From Rotaria sordida (Eukaryota; Rotifera; Eurotatoria; Philodinida; Philodinidae), in the NCBI GenBank assembly GCA_905250125.1, contig CAJNOL010000258.1:1-64000 (forward strand): a DNA stretch of 64,000 nt, given 5' to 3'. Each line of letters starts with the position of its first letter. Within the stretch, counting starts at the first letter, position 1. A program made the position numbers and the translations under genes. A model generated the notes under the pieces. That model was given only the letters and a program-made list of their open reading frames with translations, was not told the DNA's origin and made no database searches. This document shows, one piece after another, positions 48,301 through 59,422 of the stretch.

Positions 48301-50912
48301 TAAATTGTTTTAAGACTAATTCGGTTTTTTTATATTTAGTTATGGGCAATTGCTTATCATCAATGTCGTTGGAATTATATTGATGAAGACGATGTTCGAA
48401 AGTATCTATTTAATTAATCTCAATATTCATTGAAAAAAAAGATATTTGTTTAGTGTTTTAAATGGTTTTGAACATCATCGAATTCCACTCGATGTTATTT
48501 GGCTTGATATTGAACATACAAATGGTAAACGATATTTTACATGGGATATATCAAAATTTCCAAATCCAGAAAAATTACAAGATGATATTGCTATTTATCG
48601 AAGGAAAATCATAACAGTATCTGATCCACATATAAAAAAAGATGATGGATATCAAATATATAATGAAGCAAAAACGCGAGGATATTTTGTTAAAACAAAA
48701 GATGGACAAGATTATGAAGGATCATGTTGGCCAGGTGGAAGAAAAAAAGAAATTTATGAAGAGAAAAATTTCATTTTTTTTTCTTTCTTTTATTATTAGG
48801 TTCTTCAATGTGGCTTGAATTTTTTAATCCTGATATTTTTAAATGGTATTCACAACGATATTTATTTGAAAATTATAAAGGTACAACAGGAAATCTTTTT
48901 CTATGGAATGATATGAATGAACCATCTGTATTCAATGGTCCAGAAATAACATTTCCAAAAGATATTGTTCATTATGGTGGATGGGAAGATCGAGAAGTAC
49001 ATAATCTTTATGGTATGCTTCATCATATGTCAACATTTCAAGGTCTTTTAAATCGTTCAAATGGACATATACGTCCATTTATATTAACACGTTCATTTTT
49101 TGCTGGTTCACAACGTACAGCAGCTATATGGACAGGTGATAATTCAGCACAATGGAGTCATTTAAAAATAACTATACCAATGTTATTAAGTTTATCAATA
49201 ACTGGTTTTGGTTTTAGCGGAGCTGATGTTGGAGGATTTTTTAATAATCCAGATCCGAAATTACTTGTTCGATGGTATCAAGTATGTTGAGAAGAAAAAC
49301 AAAAACAAAAACATATTCAATGATTTGTTTTTGTTTTTTTTTTAACTTTTAAGATGGCAGCATATCAACCATTCTATCGTGAACATGCACATATTGATAC
49401 AGCTCGTCGTGAACCATGGTTATTTGGTGATGATAATACAAGACTCATACGACAAGCTATTGAACAACGTTATAGTTATTTACCTTATTGGTATACTTTA
49501 TTTTATAAACAAGAAAGACAAGGAATACCACCTATGTTACCATTATGGGCAAATTTTCCAAAAGATAAAAAAATATTTAAAAGCGAAGATTCATTTATGA
49601 TTGGTATGTATCATTTAAAGAAGTAAAAGAATTTCATTGAGAAAAATTTTGATTCTTTTTTTTTTTAATAGGTAATGGTCTTCTTGTTTATCCGGTGATT
49701 GAAGCTGATATTAATCAAATTTCAGTTTATTTTCCTGGTGAAAATACGGTAAGAAAAATAAATATTAAGATATTATATTTCTTTTTGTTTGTAAAGGTTT
49801 GGTATGACATACAAACATATACTCAATATAATGGTTCGGAAACAGTATTGATTAATGTTGATATGGAATCAGTAATTCAAAAAAGAAAATTAATTAGAAG
49901 CATATTTGTATATTGTTAATTTTTGTTTTTTTTTAGATTCCAGTTTATCAGTTAGGTGGTGTAATTATTCCACGAAGATTAAGAAAACGACGTTCTTCAA
50001 TGATTGCTTTACACGATCCAATTACTTTAGTAGTTGCACTTGATCGAAATGTATGTATTAAATGAAAATTGATTTCTTAAAAAGAATTGATTGTTGAGAA
50101 GTAGCATGAAAATCAACATGCACTTTAGATGAAACAAAAAAAAAAACATTCATTCTATAACATGAGTTTAAAAAACTTGATTAAATAAAATTTCGAATTA
50201 CAGCTGTAGATATCACTGTTCACTTGCGAGAATCGTAACTATTATTGTAAGTATTCGTGATAAAACTATTCTAACTAATGTTGTAGCTTTACTACATGTC
50301 CTAATTAATCTTTTAGAGCAATATTATTAGAATAAAAATTTTTTTTAAATATGTAATTGAAATACTTTCGAATTATAATAATTTTCTTTATTCAAGTATA
50401 ACGATATATTTTCAATATTTGTTTAATTAAGTTTACTTTTGTCATATTAAAAATAACTGTGTACTAAATAAATCGAACATTAAAATAAATAAATAAATAA
50501 ATAAACCTTTCATTTTCTTTAGTATGAAGCTAAAGGTGAATTATATATGGATGATGGATATACATATGATTATCGACGAAAACGTGAATTAATTTATCGT
50601 CGTTTTACATTTAAAAATAATGAACTTCGTTCAACGTACGATTTCATTTTTTTTTAATTTTCTATTATTTCAATAAATTCAATTACTTTTCTCTCTTTTA
50701 GATCCCTTGACACTACAGCTAAATTTCATACAGATGCTTGGATCGAACGTATTATTATACTTGGTTACCCAGAAAATCCAAGTAGAGTGATAATTAATTC
50801 GGGTGATAAACAAGCGACTCCACTTCATAATTATCAAGAAGCATCACATACACTTATTATTCGACGACCTGGTCCATCAGTAACATCCGATTGGACACTT
50901 TCAATATCATAA
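45398..50912 (+). CDS. GANAB: Glucosidase II alpha subunit (GH31 alpha-glucosidase)
   Basis: Eighteen exons: 45398-45516, 45577-45819, 45865-46038, 46109-46136, 47221-47278, 47332-47428, 47490-47591, 47644-47725, 48100-48288, 48340-48401, 48454-48734, 48800-49281, 49354-49603, 49672-49748, 49797-49871, 49937-50050, 50523-50635, 50702-50912. All phases agree; 918 residues (human about 944). In the ER lumen it trims the inner glucoses from N-glycans, working with the beta subunit in the calnexin cycle. It has a signal peptide of about 25 residues, then [19 protein letters not shown], typical of the mature N-terminus. Catalytic nucleophile is Asp of WNDMNEPS (about 516); acid/base is Asp of WTGDN (about 592). 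Other blocks: [50 protein letters not shown]. The fourth exon is only 28 bases. No damage seen. Confidence 0.96.
46560..46935. repeat. Hairpin-rich segment in GANAB intron 4
   Basis: GC-richer than its surroundings. CAGTGTTTTATC (about 46592) is mirrored by GATAAAACACTG (about 46660), and CTAGTGGC (about 46842) by GCCACTAG (about 46875). GCTGCTTACCTTGTAT is partly mirrored by ATACTGCAAGGTAGC. The 1.1 kb intron is the longest of this gene. Probably remnants of one or two small inverted-repeat elements; boundaries are unclear. Confidence 0.45.
47920..48035. repeat. Small inverted repeat in GANAB intron 8
   Basis: CAGCGATGGAACCAGT is mirrored by AGTGGTTCCATCTCTG about 100 bases downstream, with an inner TCGAATCC / GGATTCGA pair. 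Looks like a short foldback remnant inside a 374-base intron. Confidence 0.45.
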
Positions 50913-51245
50913 AACTTAATTATATAGTTTATTAGTTAAAGAAACTTGCGCTTTTTATATTTGTTAATGGTTTTTATTTAGTAATTTAGTGATAAAATTA
51001 TTAATTTCTATTGTGATTTTACTTGAATAAACATGGTATCTTTTTCTTTTGTTTTTTCGTGAATATGCTTATATTTATTACTAATAGGCTTTGTTTTTTT
51101 CTATTTTTACGTTAAATAAAATAAAATATGTTGATGAGAATAGGGTTTAATATATTTTCAATACTCTTGTTAATTATAAGTTTATGGATAAATTGATAAC
51201 TGTAATGGATAAAATAAATAACATTTTAAATAGAAAAAAAAACCC

Positions 51246-51482
51246 CGTGTTCAGACTTCCAAAAAAGGAAATTTCAGAAGTTTCGAAGATTTCAAGCATT
51301 TGTGTTCTGAATTTTATGTTACTTCCTAAAATGATGTAATTCCTGAAATTTCTGCAATTCTGTACTTAGAGAAATTTCCAATATGTCGAAAAACTTTTGA
51401 TTTGCACTGCTATATAGTTATCGAGCTGATGGAAACTTCAGAAATTTGGATAATTTCCTTTTTTGGAAATCTGAACATCCCT
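51246..51482. repeat. MITE-like element 3' of GANAB
   Basis: Terminal inverted repeats: GTGTTCAGACTTCCAAAAAA at the left, and from the right end read backward ATGTTCAGATTTCCAAAAAA, both continuing GGAAATT, with a nearby CAGAAGTTTC / CTGAAGTTTC pair. About 235 bases in all, no coding capacity. Confidence 0.75.
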
Positions 51483-52092
51483 CTAGATTATCCAGATTTT
51501 GATGACTTGGCAACTGATGGTAAAGTGTGCAGTAAAATTTTAAAACACTTTTTATTTCTGTGCTTTTTTTTCAGCTATTACTGTACTCTAATATTATCAA
51601 AGCTCTATATCTGATGAAAGACACTTTGTACACAACACTGAAAGATCTTATCCCATAAAAGGAATTCTGCTCTACAAAATGTATAATTTTTCAAAAGTTT
51701 TAAAATTTTTTCTTAAATTTCACTTTTCTTAAAGAATGTCCTCATGACAGGATCAAGGAATCGAAACACTGGTGAAAAGTTAAATTTTTGATTTTTTTTA
51801 TATGCATTCGAAAGCCCATGATCCGCAATTACCAAACTCAAATTTTTAACTCATTTGGATGTACTATGGTAAAGTTAGTCAATATCGACTTTTGACCACT
51901 ACCAAATTACTATCAAGAAAGTAATCAAACATCGTTCCATCAATATTTATTAGAATTATGATACAACAAATCAGAGTTTTTTTTTTCGTATAATATACTA
52001 AAACAGACAGCATCAATAGCTGAAAAAAAAATGACCTATTTAAATTCTTATATATTATATATTTGTTGAGATATTGTAGTTCAACATGAATG

Positions 52093-52645
52093 AGAAAGGT
52101 CACAATTTATGACTCCACAATAATCGATGTTTGACATTATATCTGCTGCCATTTTTTAAAATCAAAAGTTCGGGACGCCACAGAGTTCATTTCTGTCTCT
52201 CTCTTCTGCATACTGATTTTTGGTAATTTTTCCAAAAGACAAAAAAAATATTTTTAGCGGTTTTCATTGGCATGACATAGTTGTGAAACAAAACAAATGT
52301 GACATTGGGAATCAGCGTCAAAAACTGCATTGAGATAACTATATTTTCGAGAAATTTTTTTCTTGCAAAAAAAAAATAACTCTTGGGGAACTACGTGGCA
52401 AAATTTTAATAAAATACAGCCGTACAGCACCACAGTCATATTTATTTTGCTTTACAATCGTGTCATGGCAATGAAAATTGATAAAAGTGGTTTTTTTTCT
52501 TTTGAAAAAATTGTCAAATACGACTCGGTACGACAAAAATATAAATCCAGTTTCGTCCCAAACTTTAGGTTTCAAAAAATCGCAACAGACATACTGTCAA
52601 ACATCGATTATTATGAACTCGTAAATTGTGACTTCTCTCCAAGGA
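52093..52645. repeat. Near-complete foldback element with about 270-base arms
   Basis: The left arm (52093-52370) and right arm (52375-52645) are inverted copies along their length with almost no spacer. Landmarks: GTCACAATTTATGACTC / GTCACAATTTACGAGTT, AATAATCGATGTTTGACATT / AATAATCGATGTTTGACAGT, CATTGGCATGACA / CATTGCCATGACA, TTTTTTTCTTGCAAAAAAA against its mirror at the centre. The ends are followed by an unrelated patch of repeated GAATTC-type words (52655-52745). No open frame that matches a transposase. Confidence 0.82.
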
Positions 52646-54164
52646 TGAAAGAGTGGAATTCTAGAATTCTATAAATTTCGTATCGTATCTTATAAAATTC
52701 TGTGGAATTATCTTGAATTCTGTAGAATTTCATAGAATTCCAGAATTCGCTCTTTTACCCCTTGCCTCTCCCACTCATGTTGTACTACAAACTTCGAGTA
52801 AATATATGATATGTAAAAATTTAAATATTCTCTCATTATTTATTCAACAATCAACAAGATCAATAATAGCTATTTTGTGTTGACCTTAACTCTGACTACA
52901 TCTGTCACTCAAAAGATAACTTTTCTCTTGTTTCTTTTCACAGAAAAACACAGAAATAGAAAGTATCTTAAACCTTGACTACTCACTTTAATTTGAACAG
53001 TTTTTATTAGTTTCCATGTCTTGCAATGAATGTTCAGCATGGAAAAACTCATTATTGCCATTAGATGTGGATGGTAATCATTTGAAAAATAAAATATATT
53101 TAACGTTTTTGTTTTTGATGGGATTAATCTTCTACTGTTCTCTTGATTTGTTGTTGTTAATGTTTCATATCTTAAATTCCATCACAATGCAAAAGTCCAA
53201 CGGTTTTCTTCGATTGACCATGTGACAGCTTGGAAGTCACAAATTAATAGATATTGATTTCGATCCGATAAATCCATGTTTGACAATTTTTTTCTTGTAG
53301 AGAAATTTCATTGGAGTTTCTTTTTTTTCTCACGATTTCAAGATTATGATAACTTGTGATTATTCAAAAGTGTCGTATCAAAAACAAGACCAATAGAAAG
53401 AAATTATTGATGAAGACATCCTTTCGACTATTGTTAGTTAAAATAAATTTTTCAAAAGAACAAAATATAACCGATAAACTTGTCTAAATCTAATCATTTA
53501 ATTAGAAGTACATAATTAATATTCTAATAGTTCATTGAATAAATGTAACAACTTATATCATATTTAATAAGTTTGTTTTGAGTAAGATCCAATTAAAAAA
53601 ATCAATAATTAAAGTTTTTATATAAAACTTCAAAAATTATCAATTGATTTTAGTCTTGAAACATTGAAGTGTTAATAGTAATATGATCTATGCTGTTACC
53701 TTTGATGTATTTAAAACAAATGAAACTCAAACGTATTTTGATGCGAGTTACTCATTTACTGTAGGAACATTGTTAATTTATCATTGGCATGTGTACGCGT
53801 CCATCAACTCCAAATTGGGTATCATATGAGACTTTGTTTAAATTAGACATTAATTTTTCTTTTTTTTCTTTAATAAATGCGTATTATTATATTCTTTAAG
53901 CTTGTATATTTTGTATGCGTTAGTTTCTTATTTTGTTTTGTTTTTTAGTATTCAAAAGAGAATAATTATTGAGAAAACTATGCACGTATTAAAATATTTT
54001 ACTTTTGTATGTTACGCCTCATTGCAAGTCTATCAAACAATATAGGAAAAAAAAAAGAGCAAAAAAGGGAATGAAAGAAACAAAAATGCGCAACCTTCTC
54101 TCGTACAATCGAGTTATCTTATCCAAATAACAATTTAGATAATAAGAGTATGGCCGCCGTGCCA

Positions 54165-54187
54165 GTCAGTCAGTCAGTCAGTCAGTC
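54165..54187. repeat. Tandem repeat (CAGT)n
   Basis: Five or more perfect copies of the tetranucleotide AGTC, followed by a degenerate copy. Simple microsatellite. Confidence 0.85.
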
Positions 54188-56629
54188 ATTCGGTCGCACA
54201 CTTTCATTCGGTACGTATTTAAATACTAAAATAAAAAAACACTAAAAACCTCTGTCCAACTAATCCAAACAAATAATAGTATCATCATCCAGGTTCATTT
54301 CTCTTATACACACCTAGAATTGAACTGTTCTGACCTTGATCTTTATATATTAGTTCGATCATCTGGTTTAATAAAAAAAAAAAAAAAGAAAAAAGAAAAA
54401 TAACTGATGATAGATATCCAATTTCATTCTATTTCAGTCCAGGCACATACATTGATACATGTGTATGATATACATGGGCAAAATACCTCGACGAGCAACA
54501 AAAAAAGAAAAAGCGATGAGCTATGATCATATACAAAGACGATGTCAGTCGACTGTCTACTATTATTATCGGTGAGTAATTCTTGTAATGAACCATTTCA
54601 TTGCTATAGGTTTTTTTATTTTTGATTATAACATTTCTTTTTTTTGTTTTTTGGATGTTTTGTTTATACATTCTTTTCTACATGAAAATCAATCGATCAT
54701 CATCGACAAAATTTATAACAATGCTTTAGTCAGAAAGATTATTGATCGTTCATAAATAGTTAAGAGAGAAGAATAAGAATAAGAACCGGTGTGTTGTGTT
54801 TTGTATATATGTTTAAGCTTGCCGTCGTTATCTCTCTTGCTTTATTTACTCTGCTCTTGACTGGTTGTGCTCTCTTTTCAATATTTGCTCTTCGCTGTGA
54901 CTTCATAAAAAAAAAAGGCAAAGTACGCATCCAAACAGAGAAGAGCATGAGGGAGAGAAAGAAGAGGTATGTATATGTCGTTTCTATTTGCTTTTACTGA
55001 TAACAGCAAAAAAAGAAAAAATTTGCGTTGATTTTCTTTTCTTTTTTTTCTACATCAAAGAAAAAAAAAAGAAAAGAAATGTATAATAATCATTGGTTGT
55101 TCGATAGTATTTATTCAAATGCAGCAAATAAGATTTATAAGTAAAATGTATATTCAATATTTCAAACGATGGAGACAAACGAGGTCACCATAGATAACAT
55201 ATTGACCTAGCTGCTGTAGTTAGAAATAAGAAATTGGCCATAAATTTCAACTTGAATTGATTTATAAATAAGAGAGTAATTGAAAGACTAAGACGAACAA
55301 TCAATATTTTAATATGTATCCTTTTTTTTTTATTTCGGCAAGTGTGTTGATTTTTTAAATCTGATCCTTCGCACCTCATCATCTCGTAAGAAGAGAGAGA
55401 CAGAGAGAGGAACAATAACAAAAAAAAAAAAGGCAATTTCCAATGTCATTAAACCATAAAATCATGATCATCCATCACGGATTTAGTTACATTCACACGC
55501 GTATGTAGACAAATGCACCTGTCGACCTGTTTTCGAGAGTCAACCTCCTTGAAAATCTAATTTTAACAAAGAAAAAAAAAAAAAGAAGACTTTCATAGAG
55601 ACAGAGGAGAGAATGAGAGGAGAGAGCACATATAGAACACGCCGTGCATGTGCGCATATTTCACTTCCAAACAATTATAAGTGGTGGCTATATGGGCGCT
55701 GACTTGTTTGAAAGAAGCGCTTGTGTTTGTGAGTAAGAGAGCGAAAAAAAAAGAAGAGAAGAGTGCGATGTCGACGATGACGGCAGCAAGCAGCAGTTGG
55801 AGAATACGAAGAAGAAGAGAGAAGAAACGGAGAGGGACGAAGAGAAAAATCATACTTTGCCGCCCCACTCCGAGTTTTTATTTAACTTGAACGCACACAA
55901 CACTACTACACACATATAAGCACTTAAGAAAAAAAAATTTTTTTTGGCCAATACGCGTCGAGTAAACGAATATCATCATTTCTGAAAAAAAGGTAACTTA
56001 TATAATGATTAGTATCCGTAACAAATAAGCATAGCTGAGAAGAAAAGTCGAAATCAAAAAATCTATAAAGTGTTAAATCTATTTGTTGCATGTTCTCACC
56101 TCTATCACATTATTGCCGTCGTACGTCTTGACTGCTGCTGCTCTTTTTGAAAATGAATGTGAGTGAAATGCAGCTCTATCTTTTTTCTCTCCCCTCGTTG
56201 TGATGAGTGTCGTTTTACAACCACAGGCAAGCGATAATTTTTATCAAAGTTTTGTAGCCCCCGCTTGGAATGGGAGCAGCAGACGCAGGAAGAGTGAAAT
56301 AAAGAAAAATCGTTGAAAGAACAGGAGAGAAACAAGGGTCTTATCAAAAGAGAGCTTATCATCCAACACAAGCACGATCATCATTACCATAAAAAAAAAA
56401 CAGTTTATTCAATGTGTATATTAAGTCTTACAATTCAGATTTTCATAAACCTATGGAAGATGTTTCTTTTATTTCTTTCGTCAAACGGTAAGCTTCTTTG
56501 GACCAATTAGAAAAAATATGTCACCACAACCAATGACGTTTTAAGAAGAAGAAGAAGAAGAAGAAAAGAAAAAAAAATATATACCGAAAAATAATAAGAC
56601 ATTTATTTTTAAGGATTTGTTTTCTATTC

Positions 56630-56650
56630 TTTATTTGTTATCTTCTTTAG
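56630..56650 (+). promoter_or_regulatory. Acceptor-like site before the GATA gene
   Basis: Pyrimidine-rich tract ending TTATCTTCTTTAG, 21 bases before the ATG at 56672. Candidate trans-splice acceptor or end of a 5' UTR intron. Confidence 0.4.
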
Positions 56651-56671
56651 TGACATCGTCATTTTATCAAC

Positions 56672-59422
56672 ATGTCATCTGCTTGGACACCAATTGATGA
56701 AAAATCATTATCGACAAGAATTATTAAAAATGAAAATGCAGATGATGAAGATAATAGTAGTCTTTCAAATACAAGTGGTACAACATCATCATCAACAAAT
56801 AGTCGAATATCATTAAGAAATGCATTACAACATAAAGAACAACAACAACAGCAACAACAGCAACAGCAAGTCACTATTTATTCAGAACAACCATCATCAA
56901 CGACAACAGTAACAAATATAAATACTGTTTCTTCAAATGATTTACAACAAGAACAGTATCCATCAACAAATGGTAAAATTTTAATATAAATCTAAAAATA
57001 AAAATTTTCCTTATTTTTATTTTTAAGAATCACCTTCATTTCCTAGCCAATTTCAACAACAAGGTCAATTATCTTATGCTGAAACAGTAGCATATTATGG
57101 AGATGATATAGTCAATGGTGTTGATCATCTTCAACAACATCATCATTCACAAAATTATTCCCATTTACAACAACGTAAAGAAATATTTCGTTTGAAATTT
57201 TTTTTTTTTTTTAATATTTTTATGTTTTCTTATTTTTCATAGCTCTTTATTCTCCTCCAACACCAAATAATCATCATCAACAATCGATTTCATCACCTCG
57301 TTTTAATTTACATCATACATCACAATCTGACTATCGTCATACATCTTATGATGAAGCAAATCGTTATGTTACAAGTGCAAGTACACGTCGTACATCAACA
57401 TCACCAAATAATCCTATTTATGAAAATGGTGTTAACCAAGGATGGACATCAAATGAAACACAATCATATTATGGTTTACCAAATACTTATGTACAAACAT
57501 CAGCAGCAAATTTAAATGATTTAACATTTCTTCAACAAACACAATTAACTAATAATACAGATCAAATACAATTTTGGAACGACAATCCTACAGTTGGTCC
57601 ATATATTCAATGTATAGGTAAGTTTTTTATTTTTAATTTTTTAATTTTTTTTTAATAAATTAAATAATTTCTTAGATGGATATTATGATACAACTGATGG
57701 TCGAGAATGTGTTAATTGTGGAGCTATATCAACACCATTATGGCGTCGTGATGGTACAGGTCATTATTTGTGCAATGCTTGTGGTTTATTTCATAAAATA
57801 AATGGTTCAAATCGACCATTACCACGATTGCCACGACGTCCAGTAAACATAAAATTTTTTTATTTTATAGACTAATTGTTCATCATATATTGCTTTGTTT
57901 TTGTTTAGGAAGATGAAGATCGTCCTCGAACTTCAACTATTGAAACTGGTCTTCCTGTAGGTGATCCTGTTTGTTTACCAAATGTATCATCATTAACCAA
58001 TGTTTATTCTCATCATCATCCAATACATCCAAATCAAATTTATCATTCATCAACAACACAATCATCACGTCGAAATAATACGTCGAAAGCATTATCGTCA
58101 CTTGCACTTGGTAATCCTGATTCACATTATACACCTTATCCAACAATGAAAACAAATACAAATAATGGTAATGATACAACTAATTCTCAAACTCAATTAC
58201 CATCATTTCATCGAACACAATCAGTAAAAAATAAAATGATTTTGAAATTATTTTATTTTTTTTTGTTTATCGATTGTTTTTTTTTTCTTCTAGGATGATA
58301 TTGCTGTTTCTTCACTTAACAATACATCAACGAATACAGTTCATAAACAAGTAAAATATAGCTTCCGTAATCTGGAAAAATTTTCGTTTATCCCTAGCGA
58401 ATTTGAATGAATTTACATAGCAAGGGTTGCTTCTCTCCTCAATGTCGTGAATCCTATCTTCTTACGACAGAACTACGTGAACTGATAGCTACCGTTGGAA
58501 CTCAAAAGGCACGTATTAGTTCGGGTAGTTTCTTCGTCAGTAGTCGCCCTCCATTCACTCTTGATGACCTTGGCAGATCCTAAATAGATTTATATTAATA
58601 TTTTTTATTTATTTAGGCGTTAACAGGTGCACGTCGTTCAGGTTTACAATGTGCGAATTGTCAAACACAAAATACAACATTATGGCGACGAAATAGTGAT
58701 GGTGAACCAGTTTGTAATGCATGTGGATTATATTTTAAACTTCATCAGGTAAAATTTTAAAAATCAATGTTTTGTTTTTTAAATAATATGAATAATCTAT
58801 TTTAGATTGCACGTCCAATGAATATGGTTAAGCCAGGTATTCAAACTCGTCGTCGAAAACCAAAAAGTAATAATGGAAATAATTCCGGTGTTAATCCAAA
58901 TTCGAAATCTAAACATAATAAACATATTACAACAACAACATCAATTAAAGAACCTGCACCGTGTGCATCGGAACCAACTCTTGATTATGGTTTAGCAACA
59001 ACACGTAACAATAAAAAAAAAATGACGAAAAAAAAAAACAAAAATGTTATTTGGTTTTTTTTCTATTAGATATTGGACGGCAAGGTACATATCATCATGA
59101 ATATAATTCCGTACGAAATGAATTATTTCCACAACATCCTCATTCTCATCTTGGTCATCATCGACATCATCCATATGCTACAACACTCGAACAACATCAT
59201 CGTTTTTCATCTCAACAACCGACTCTTCTTCAATATCAACAACAACAACAACAATCCGATATGACATCTGTTGTATTTGATGCTGAACTATGTGCGAGAG
59301 AAATTGTATCATCACCACTTTCGTCTACAGGTTCATCGAATGTAGTTAATGGTGAAGAACATCATTCCACTGTACTACCAACAATTGCAACTGCAGCTGC
59401 TACTACTGACTCCCAACCGTGA
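56672..59422 (+). CDS. GATA-family transcription factor with two zinc fingers
   Basis: Nine exons: 56672-56972, 57028-57174, 57243-57617, 57676-57842, 57909-58223, 58294-58350, 58617-58748, 58806-59004, 59070-59422; phases agree; 681 residues. Nuclear DNA-binding protein recognising WGATAR. N-finger at about residues 286-310 ([24 protein letters not shown]). C-finger at about 466-490 ([24 protein letters not shown]), followed by the basic tail [18 protein letters not shown]. These match GATA1-6 type factors, and the N-finger retains [13 protein letters not shown]. The linker between fingers is about 155 residues, against about 30 in vertebrate factors, and comes from exons 5 and 6. The rest is Gln-, His-, Asn- and Ser-rich, with a CAG/CAA polyQ near residue 60. 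Assignment to GATA1/2/3 or GATA4/5/6 is not possible by eye. The exon 8 donor before a poly-Lys stretch is the least sure. Confidence 0.9.
58355..58590 (+). other. Coding-like insert in GATA intron 6
   Basis: Inside the 266-base intron 58351-58616 lies a segment with much higher GC than the surrounding introns. One frame stays open from 58355 to a stop at 58577-58579 and encodes [19 protein letters not shown], then [20 protein letters not shown]. Its amino-acid composition is protein-like. I do not recognise it. It may be a captured gene fragment, or a part of an alternative exon; no splice sites flank it clearly. Confidence 0.4.

Larger units (their letters stand above)
50913..56671. other. 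Long stretch between GANAB and the GATA gene
   Basis: 5.8 kb without a convincing gene. It contains the repeats listed separately at 51246-51482, 52093-52645 and 54165-54187. Purine-rich tracts occur at 55390-55410, 55600-55625, 55740-55860 and (AAG)n at 56545-56560. A plus-strand frame of 48 codons at 53683-53829 has protein-like composition but no context. The right part is likely 5' regulatory DNA of the GATA gene. Confidence 0.45.

Noticed and set aside
53016-53225. 69-codon plus-strand frame with a hydrophobic segment
   Set aside because: Short, isolated, with no recognised motif; AT-rich DNA readily yields such Leu/Phe-rich frames.
54165-54187. CAGT repeats as a possible CRISPR or regulatory array
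   Set aside because: A simple tetranucleotide microsatellite with no spacers; the genome is eukaryotic.
55681-55890. Plus-strand frame rich in Arg/Lys near the GATA promoter
   Set aside because: Purine-rich tract, no family similarity, opposite frame equally open.
56659-56874. Cys-rich minus-strand frame
   Set aside because: It is the reverse of the polyQ-coding CAG/CAA run of the GATA gene.
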